This document shows positions 9,701 to 13,841 of a DNA stretch of 13,841 bases, piece after piece. The notes beneath the pieces are model-generated. The model made no database searches, was not told where the DNA came from, and saw only the letters and a list, made by a program, of their open reading frames with translations. The number at the start of each line of letters is the position of its first letter. Position 1 is the stretch's first letter. A program made the translations under genes and the position numbers. Source of the DNA: a bacterium (lineage in GTDB: Bacteria; UBA9089; CG2-30-40-21; SBAY01); assembly GCA_030018635.1 (NCBI GenBank), contig JASEHU010000023.1:1-13841 (forward strand), in the 5' to 3' direction.

Positions 9701-12149
9701 ATTTTCACCCAACGGTGGCACGGTAACATTTACCTTACCTCCAAATGCCCAGCAATTACCCTGGTATGAAGACGGGACACCCAGACAGGATTTCTATGTG
9801 ATAGTCAAGTCCATTACCGACTCTACCCGAAGTGGGATAAAGGTGGTCAATGAGGGCCCGGCGATGGAATTTAAAGACCATTTTAACCAGACAGGCACGG
9901 CGGCGGGTAATCTTGAAACGGTGGTTGTGCATGGTGCGGCTATGTATCAGGAATACATAATCAACGAAATAAAACGGGTATTTAACGGTGAAATTACAGA
10001 TACCCTAACCTTAAATGAACTCAATGAGGTGAAAATAAAACTATTCTTTCTCAATACAGGTGATGATATTGCCGAGACACCCCAGATAACGATGCATTTA
10101 GCCGATGGGATAGGATTAGTTTCTGTTTCCCCGGGAACCAGTAGTCAGCAAGGAAAGGTAGTCAAATGGGAATATGGACAGGGAGGCAATATTGCCCCAG
10201 GCTCTGAAAAGAATATCTTTCTGACTCTTTCATTAATTCCAGGCGGTACCCCAAACCCGGCTCCACCTAAAGGCATAGGAAAAGCACCCAGACCAACTGA
10301 AGAAACAGACTATTTTGATTTGATTGGTTCGACCAGTATTACCTACACGGATGCCTTTCTGGGTATGCAGATAAGTCCACCGCCATTAGGTAGTTTATCT
10401 CTGCCGGCGATGGCACCGGCTGTTACTGCCCCAACAAATCTACAGGCAACCGGACACCCGGGTTCAGTCTCATTGTTCTGGCAGTTTAACTTTGCTACCA
10501 CAACTACCTTCAATATCTATCGCACGGATAGCCCTGGTACAGGAACTTTTGAACGGATTGATAAGGAAGTTGGCACGATCACTTACATTGACAAAACCGT
10601 TACAGAGGATATACCCTATTACTATGTAGTTACGGCTGTGGTTAGTGGTAATGAAGAAGGACCTGCGTCGAATGTAGGTAGTGCTACACCAGGGGATATT
10701 TGGGCACCAGGAACGATAACCGATTTAGCGGCAACAATTATTACCCCTGACTCGGTTACATTGGTCTGGACTGCCCCCGGGGATAACGATTTTAAAGGCA
10801 CAGCCACAGCTTATATCATAAAATATGCCCCTGTAGGGGAAGGGTTGGTTTCATTTTCCAATCCACCGCTACCTAAACCTATGGGAGGTAGTCAACAAGC
10901 AACTATAACCGGTTTATTGAGTAACACGTCCTATCGATTTTGTATCCGCACGCAGGATGAGGCACTGAATCTGTCCGGCACGGCTACTTGTGAGGTAACT
11001 ACCTTGCCGGGTGCAATTGCCACACAAACGGTGCATTTGCGTGCCGGCTGGAATCTGATTTCATTGCCATTAAAACCGGGGACTACCTCCTACACGGCTA
11101 AGAAATTAGTTCAGGATATAAATACCTATGGTGGGACTGCAGATATAGCCCAGCGTTGGATGGAAGGAAGCACATGGGAATCTTATCAAGTAGGAATGCC
11201 ACCTAATGTGGGATTTGAATTTAATGAAAATATGCCTATTGAAGTTGGTCGAGGCTATTTTGTGCGTTGTAAAAACCCAAGCACATGGATAATAACCGGC
11301 AGTAAGATCGAATCACAAATCATAAATTTACGGCACTCATGGAACTTAATTGGGTTAGGGGTAGCTACGATTACGGCGAAAAATCTACTCCAGAATATAA
11401 ATACCCAAAATGGTTCTGTAACTGTTATTCAATACTGGGACATAGGAAGCAATTGGCAAGGACATCTATTAGATTTTCCATTCAATAATTTTACTACGGC
11501 TAAGGATGCGGGATACTTTATTTACTCAAAAAACATTAGTAAATACTCACCCAATTGGTTAAGGGAAAGTAATTTCATTAGTACTACGGCTGATAAAGAA
11601 GTAACTATCTCCTGGATTACCACCTCTAATTTACAAACTAAAGTCCTTTATGGAACAACCAATACCTTTGGTCAGGAGGCCTTTGATGTGCGAGGGGCGG
11701 GAATCTCCGACGATACACATCTTGTCACCATATCCGGGCTTGCTCCGAACACTACCTATTATTATGCCTTAGTTTGTGGGAATTCAATTGACAAGGGAAC
11801 CTATACCTTCACCACTGCGGTTTCGAAATCCCCCCAGGCTGAAGATAAAATCAGTGGGTGTGTCAAGAAAGGTGGTAATCCGGTAGCCGGGGCTATTGTC
11901 TATGTGAAACTCAAGGATAACAATGGTCAGGGGAATCCGGGTGAATCAACCTGGGCAGCCTGTTTGACAGGTGCAGACGGTAAATGGGAAATAGACCTGG
12001 CGAAACTTAGAACTACGAATCTTGCGAATTTCTTCAGTTACTCTGGTACTGATAAAGTTTATATAGAGGTAGATGCGGCCTCTGAAGGTAAGGCATCTAA
12101 GATTGTCAATGCAAATATTGGTTCGGCAGGTGTTATAGATTTACCATAG
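3714..12149 (+). CDS. Giant secreted multidomain FN3 protein (2811 aa)
   Basis: Probably exported: K2-K3, a hydrophobic stretch (4-18) and a likely cleavage after A23 form a type I signal peptide. Domains are approximate and judged by eye: Ig-like (25-140); FN3 at 141-252, 253-402, 401-522, 520-629 and 632-734; a GATase-like fold (846-1069) with a GEC elbow at C943 and H1043; a DUF11-like segment (1070-1215); about 1000 residues I cannot assign, including another DUF11-like stretch (2100-2170); FN3 at 2233-2329 and 2330-2440; two WNLI modules (2440-2530, 2535-2613); a purple-acid-phosphatase-N-like fibronectin domain (2614-2704); and a carboxypeptidase-regulatory-like domain (2711-2811). Domain borders often carry PGTIT(D/N)L. 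No LPXTG, PEP-CTERM, S-layer repeat or C-terminal membrane helix is seen, so anchoring is unclear. The reading frame is intact across 8.4 kb. A structural, adhesive or carbohydrate-contacting surface role is plausible, but no catalytic function can be assigned. The start is set by AGGAGG and a promoter. The last two domains recur in the small protein at 12994-13662. Confidence 0.9.
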   Translation: MKKFSILVLGLVLCCLGISQIEAVGTPTIRVTWPTATVTITSEGSITATFEVENFDIGKAPEGYYNGYIILVLYCQPYGQERQPVWTGFINQTSYTFKQCVPGTYTVDVGLADMFHTRQHNPESKDSVTFRFELLPGVMNPVKNLSGESNDNTIRVKWDNPYNAYYSGTLVIRGTQTTPWTPSNGATSTYTVGTLVDSGNAKVVYNSNGEIFTDEDSLQAGITYYYTAFAYDKDGTYSTGLTTNVTLNDIPPGRVAGTEAGRNWYDRLDSLYWTAITGWQPIQPTSFSIILNWAAPGADGYQGQASTYTIKWTTAGTSSLTSNFDGCDSPPGMLPKPSFAGVRDHMVVIGTGTDDRKLPFEQRKVQPETTYFFALKTQDRGGQVSDISNIFQKTTLDETPPGTITNLALTNVNVAEGSLMLVWKSPGDDGNFTWQKDKGYPDRVDDKYDIRCSTLPITEDTWVFATQVGTPTPKKAGLAEVFVVENLQLNKYEYYFAMKTVDEQYNVSPLSNVVSTDMISPGTITDLTAGSVTASTVQLTWTNTGDNETQGVANSFDIRYNYVNITKANWADCFPAFGEPKPGTSGTKATFTVTGLTWGKTYYFALKAIDEGGNESPLSNVAQATTRGQEALPTPPTWKEDKCLPGDTVLYLSWNSSPQPDIDGYLLYYDEKSYEGTATKSYAHLLNVGNVTEYELEGLENDKKYYLSLRAYNSNSYPSDYSQEIHRTPVGLGYQYEPLSVIIPMGNQQTGDKGTKLDKIRNAYKSCFEHVYNYGNLEWTASTSHPYHGSVYNAGTFISEYSPATGTLISFLNFVGTPTPDYVTTEPGVGTGNVLGVSRSFSLQPIKIALFYSDLMDEYGQYITWEEGYFEQIFRMYLWGEYFDRVSEKDIREGKLANYDLVIFPSVKKGYVQDVVATLTTSGLANLNSFVANGGILYTQGECVYLVEKLGLVGSGMVDLQTRVTDGDNKGQLKDIDTTHPLTFSWLANETYVLDDPLLLEKPAVVNATQTIIARYSDTNHPNTPAIIYVEHQLGGAIMMPSHPSDKTEYYPLVLDAVLLTMSRRAALTSEAVQRFCEDVPKDVIPGLETDVPVYVTVTFCNFWNNPLADVKVKSVVQPGFNIVEGDSEITPSPSGIQREGTMTDLGPGTLTTITWSLGQVDENTKLVFSFWVFTEANAIKKGEAVVCKSEANYKEIPGGTATIYARDPKLYARMAARLVGDRALDKLTAYGIVGSGIFSDVVFPVENKEDTLAKNVNVQDLVALVAPIVDVADNRKIVWSVGGTYWDVGDGDANAWVQNETFFFDDPRYPLPLEAQNRYVKFNVNNWDGITTYIYENPYAAPIEIPDVYKEPQWGPNKNKPLISLAPNGDIILPAQKLTWTGTGWPYHKIPGYDFIDPLIRYGIRTEELPPPSPGTSTNKNHILPPRTILMATLPNIPERYVVNGKVLMNAKALFFVILLGADENPYKQYLSQGIAYSPIPTNIENLPKVKWQDIWSRQHSAPLRTMDPQFKKSNDFFPVVQVYPTVNDTYELYAEDDPAATDNPYNPTPPYVRDGDEKLYLEYDVKKPAKLHLIVKTCNSSREFEQIYTPSDEFKINKDQSLIVKDIFRGLGFDTRYERYWLSDYQNIGNPTQLVDEKVSSIFHTLYFNQALNTGAKEEIHIWADMKTYHPEVHYEGPMKVNDGSRYVFHKPKAGPNQYMIMDAHTQVVWGLSSDVEISKKVAPVNIGNYGDSVFHIIKVEDPYEPREFALETYLKSYGFGRITANTFVGGRIDDKLCSPRLAPGETTFVRIEVCNNLGGGPGDPYTLRDVTITPDWTDSETYRIASPNSGQRWMEIVNDAVLNTTPPVHQDLSYLLVSQSEPKIPDGWRGIVYYKINTEINIPPKDRGKVHKIKFKLNCTEPGNKLTETKFEIPAAWIGIEDAQGHVLTSYGSSTIIHFTDGFPSFVTVEAAKLATATQKAEFERLIGLDVNDKPRGTQAAAYFDSGLTTNVGFSPNGGTVTFTLPPNAQQLPWYEDGTPRQDFYVIVKSITDSTRSGIKVVNEGPAMEFKDHFNQTGTAAGNLETVVVHGAAMYQEYIINEIKRVFNGEITDTLTLNELNEVKIKLFFLNTGDDIAETPQITMHLADGIGLVSVSPGTSSQQGKVVKWEYGQGGNIAPGSEKNIFLTLSLIPGGTPNPAPPKGIGKAPRPTEETDYFDLIGSTSITYTDAFLGMQISPPPLGSLSLPAMAPAVTAPTNLQATGHPGSVSLFWQFNFATTTTFNIYRTDSPGTGTFERIDKEVGTITYIDKTVTEDIPYYYVVTAVVSGNEEGPASNVGSATPGDIWAPGTITDLAATIITPDSVTLVWTAPGDNDFKGTATAYIIKYAPVGEGLVSFSNPPLPKPMGGSQQATITGLLSNTSYRFCIRTQDEALNLSGTATCEVTTLPGAIATQTVHLRAGWNLISLPLKPGTTSYTAKKLVQDINTYGGTADIAQRWMEGSTWESYQVGMPPNVGFEFNENMPIEVGRGYFVRCKNPSTWIITGSKIESQIINLRHSWNLIGLGVATITAKNLLQNINTQNGSVTVIQYWDIGSNWQGHLLDFPFNNFTTAKDAGYFIYSKNISKYSPNWLRESNFISTTADKEVTISWITTSNLQTKVLYGTTNTFGQEAFDVRGAGISDDTHLVTISGLAPNTTYYYALVCGNSIDKGTYTFTTAVSKSPQAEDKISGCVKKGGNPVAGAIVYVKLKDNNGQGNPGESTWAACLTGADGKWEIDLAKLRTTNLANFFSYSGTDKVYIEVDAASEGKASKIVNANIGSAGVIDLP

Positions 12150-12211
12150 AGATATAGTCTGGGGTATTTGGTATGTGGAAGGCTATTGGCAGATGGAAGA
12201 ATGAAATTGAC

Positions 12212-12240
12212 TTGACCCAGGGTAACGATGGAAACATAAT
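12212..12240 (+). promoter_or_regulatory. Sigma70-type promoter of the MntA-HepT operon
   Basis: TTGACC (12212-12217) and CATAAT (12235-12240) are separated by 17 bp, each matching 5 of 6 consensus bases. Transcription would begin near 12247, about 26 nt before the ATG at 12273. This argues against the upstream TTG codon at 12240, which overlaps the -10 box. The cassette therefore seems independent of the giant gene. Confidence 0.65.
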
Positions 12241-12272
12241 TGACCATCATTGGGAAGAAAAAGGTCGTCTTG

Positions 12273-12581
12273 ATGATTAATGCAGATATGAAAACAATTG
12301 AAGAAATCAACCAAACTCTATCTAAATTAAAGCCGAAGTTAATTAAAAACTATGAAATAAAAGAAATCGGTGTATTTGGTTCTTATATGCGTGGTGATCA
12401 AAAGTCGCAAAGCGACATAGACATTCTGGTCGATTTTGAGGAATATCCGAGTTTGCTTGAATTTGTTGGGATCGAAGAAGAATTAAGTAAGTTCCTTGGC
12501 ATCAAAGTCGATCTGGTAATGAAGACAGGATTAAAACCGCATATTGGCAAACATATTCTCCATGAGGTGAGATATCTATGA
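12273..12581 (+). CDS. mntA: MntA-type minimal nucleotidyltransferase antitoxin
   Basis: A 102-residue protein of the MNT nucleotidyltransferase family. Seen: the GS(x9)SDxD signature with G36-S37 and S47-D48-I49-D50, and a third acidic residue, D80, in KVDLV, giving the full metal-binding triad. Known of the family: MntA antitoxins transfer AMP from ATP to a tyrosine near the active site of the partner HEPN RNase HepT, silencing it. The catalytic residues are intact, so the enzyme should be active. ATG 12273 was chosen because AAGG lies 8 nt upstream and the promoter start falls just before it. ATG 12288 (five residues shorter) is the alternative and fits the usual family N-terminus, but it lacks a ribosome site. 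The stop overlaps the hepT start in ATGA, so translation is probably coupled. Confidence 0.88.
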   Translation: MINADMKTIEEINQTLSKLKPKLIKNYEIKEIGVFGSYMRGDQKSQSDIDILVDFEEYPSLLEFVGIEEELSKFLGIKVDLVMKTGLKPHIGKHILHEVRYL

Positions 12582-12922
12582 TACGAGAAATAGTAGATTT
12601 CATCCAGGATATACTGGATGCGACTAACGATATTGAAAAGTTCATAAAGGGACTCGATTTTGAAAGCTTCAGCAGAGATAGAAAAACAGTTTATGCTGTG
12701 ATTCGAGCTATTGAAATTATGGGTGAGGCAACAAAGAATATTCCTGATGCGGTTAGAAGTAATTATCCTGAAGTTCCTTGGAAGCAAATTACAGGAATGC
12801 GTGACAAACTGATTCATGGCTATTTTGGTATAGATATGATGACATTATGGAAAGCCGCAACACAAGATGCGCCAAAATTGAAGGCATTAATCACAAAGAT
12901 AAGAGAGGATGTTGAAGATTAG
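12578..12922 (+). CDS. hepT: HepT-like HEPN-domain ribonuclease toxin (DUF86)
   Basis: A 114-residue, mostly helical HEPN protein. Seen: the RX4HXY motif at R75, H80 and Y82 (RDKLIHGY), and the segment RAIEIMGEATKNIP (43-56) typical of the DUF86/HepT family. Known of the family: HepT dimers are RNases that restrain growth, with Arg and His at the composite active site. MntA adds AMP to the motif tyrosine, here Y82. Length is normal and the motif is complete, so a functional toxin is expected. It overlaps mntA by 4 nt (ATGA), the antitoxin-first order usual for this pair. The ATG gives the expected family N-terminus. A role in phage defence or plasmid stabilisation is possible but cannot be read from this context. 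Confidence 0.9.
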   Translation: MIREIVDFIQDILDATNDIEKFIKGLDFESFSRDRKTVYAVIRAIEIMGEATKNIPDAVRSNYPEVPWKQITGMRDKLIHGYFGIDMMTLWKAATQDAPKLKALITKIREDVED

Positions 12923-12975
12923 TAATTTTAGTCTATCTTGTAAGGAGATTGTCGTTCCTACGGAACTTAAAGAAT

Positions 12976-12982
12976 AAGGAGG
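12976..12982 (+). promoter_or_regulatory. Shine-Dalgarno site deciding the start of the small secreted protein
   Basis: AAGGAGG lies 11 nt before the ATG at 12994, slightly long but strong. The upstream in-frame ATG at 12949 would place this site inside the coding region and put a charged tail before the signal peptide, so 12994 is preferred. The short palindrome GTTCC-tac-GGAAC (12954-12966) lies just upstream; its meaning is unknown. Confidence 0.75.
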
Positions 12983-12993
12983 AAAGAAAAAAA

Positions 12994-13662
12994 ATGAAGA
13001 GATTAATGATTAGTTTATTTATTATGGGGCTGTTTAGTAATTTAGTATTTGCCGGGACACCTGATAAAATAAAGCAGTCCAATATCACAGATACCCAATT
13101 GACGATTTCCTGGGTATCACCAGAGGCTGAAATAGGTTTAGTCAAGTATGGGGTGTCAAGCCTGGCGGACATAGCTTACGATGACCGGGGAAGCGATACG
13201 GTAAGTTGTATCCATCATGTAACTATCTCGGGTCTAATGCCTCAAACTACTTATTCTTATAAGATTGTTTCCGGTAAAACTGTTTCAGACGGTTTTAAAT
13301 TAACCACCGGACATTCTGTAATTCCTGCGGGCAGTGATTTAGTCTATGGGAAGGTATTTCAAGATGGGCCAGATGGTGGAATTTCGGTAGCGGAGGCAAT
13401 AGTTTATTTGAAACTGCAAGACTATGACCAACAAGGAAGTGGCGATGAATCAGCCTTGTATTCTATCCTGGTTAACTCAGATGGATATTGGTTTGTCAAT
13501 TTAGTCAATTTTAGAACTAAGGATTTAACCAAGCAATTCAGATATTCACCAGAAGGGGATATTCTTTTCATTCAAGCAGAAGGTGGGAATTCAGGAAGTG
13601 CCCGACTTAAGATAGACACTAAAGATGATGCCCCGGCACCGGACTTAAGACTACGAAGGTAA
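12994..13662 (+). CDS. Small secreted protein, paralogue of the giant protein's C-terminus
   Basis: A 222-residue protein. Seen: a type I signal peptide with hydrophobic core LMISLFIMGLF and probable cleavage after the Ala of VFAG. A fibronectin-like domain (about 24-106) resembles the N-terminal domain of purple acid phosphatases, with TISWVSPEA and HHVTISGLMPQTTYSYKI segments. A carboxypeptidase-regulatory-like beta-sandwich (about 115-215) contains AIVYLKLQD. The same two domains in the same order end the giant protein, where the matching segments read VTISGLAPNTTYYYAL and AIVYVKLKD. The resemblance is clear in protein but diverged in DNA, so this is an old duplication or a shared module and not a recent copy. 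No catalytic residues, membrane anchor or sorting signal is visible. It follows hepT by 71 nt on the same strand; no clear promoter was found, so read-through from the toxin operon is possible. Function unknown. Confidence 0.85.
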   Translation: MKRLMISLFIMGLFSNLVFAGTPDKIKQSNITDTQLTISWVSPEAEIGLVKYGVSSLADIAYDDRGSDTVSCIHHVTISGLMPQTTYSYKIVSGKTVSDGFKLTTGHSVIPAGSDLVYGKVFQDGPDGGISVAEAIVYLKLQDYDQQGSGDESALYSILVNSDGYWFVNLVNFRTKDLTKQFRYSPEGDILFIQAEGGNSGSARLKIDTKDDAPAPDLRLRR

Positions 13663-13774
13663 GGGTATTAATTTACTCTTTTTTTATGTAGTTATAGTTT
13701 TGCTCCTCATGGTTAAATTCTACCGGAAACACATAATTTCTACTACCAATAACTGACCGATGATGGCTCACCCA

Positions 13775-13841
13775 CAGCAATTCTCGTTATGAAAATGTGT
13801 CCGCAATGAGAAGTGGAGAATAGGGAGAATTGGAAAATTTT
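13775..13841. repeat. MITE-like palindrome, copy 2 (cut by the window end)
   Basis: These 67 nt are the reverse complement of 3562-3628 with one difference, G at 13786 where the other copy implies A. The homology begins at cagcaattctc and is still running at the last base, where copy 1 enters its heptad core. This shows the element is dispersed and fixes its outer boundary near 13775. Between the small-protein stop and this repeat (13663-13774) no supported gene or terminator was found. Confidence 0.85.

Noticed and set aside
12240..12272. Longer mntA beginning at TTG 12240
   Set aside because: The codon overlaps the -10 box of the predicted promoter, and the extra residues do not resemble the family N-terminus.
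12398..12817. Minus-strand 139-residue reading frame opposite mntA and hepT
   Set aside because: It is antisense to two genes with intact catalytic motifs and an ATGA overlap. The peptide has no recognisable features.
12949..12993. Longer small secreted protein beginning at ATG 12949
   Set aside because: It would add a charged stretch before the signal peptide and place the AAGGAGG site inside the coding region.
13663..13690. Terminator after the small secreted protein (run of T at 13679-13685)
   Set aside because: There is a T-tract but no GC-rich hairpin immediately before it.

Overview
The window looks like a stretch of chromosome from an uncultured bacterium of moderate GC content, possibly a groundwater or sediment candidate phylum. 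This is inferred from its style: a giant FN3-rich secreted protein, an Ahb/NirJ-type radical SAM enzyme, and intergenic palindromes built from 7-nt repeats. Nothing in the sequence fixes the taxonomy. No rRNA, tRNA, CRISPR array, phage gene or transposase was found.

Layout. Positions 55-3378 (minus strand) hold two co-directional genes: a radical SAM/SPASM enzyme resembling the AhbC/NirJ haem-pathway family, and upstream of it a CHASE2-transmembrane-class III nucleotide cyclase. The cyclase has a near-perfect promoter placed so close to its ATG that the mRNA should be leaderless. Positions 3379-3713 form a divergent intergenic region in which a ~198-nt imperfect palindrome, MITE-like and with heptad repeats at its core, sits exactly 15 bp from the -35 box on each side. 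Positions 3714-12149 (plus) encode a 2811-residue secreted protein with about seven FN3 domains, a GATase-like insert, DUF11-like segments, two WNLI modules, and a C-terminal fibronectin-like plus carboxypeptidase-regulatory-like pair. Positions 12212-12922 hold a complete MntA-HepT (nucleotidyltransferase/HEPN) toxin-antitoxin operon with its own promoter. Positions 12994-13662 encode a small secreted protein that is essentially a stand-alone copy of the giant protein's last two domains. The window ends inside a second, inverted copy of the palindromic repeat (13775-13841, 66 of 67 bases identical to the first copy).

How the genes relate. The giant protein and its small relative are exported and probably act at the cell surface or outside it. 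Their shared C-terminal pair may be a common functional or anchoring module. The cyclase senses through an extracytoplasmic CHASE2 domain and probably makes cAMP. It shares a control region with the giant gene, so the palindromic element may influence both. The toxin-antitoxin cassette separates the two paralogous secreted genes and looks like an insertion between them. The most unusual features are the heptad-bearing palindrome between divergent promoters, the predicted leaderless cyclase transcript, and the shared C-terminal module.
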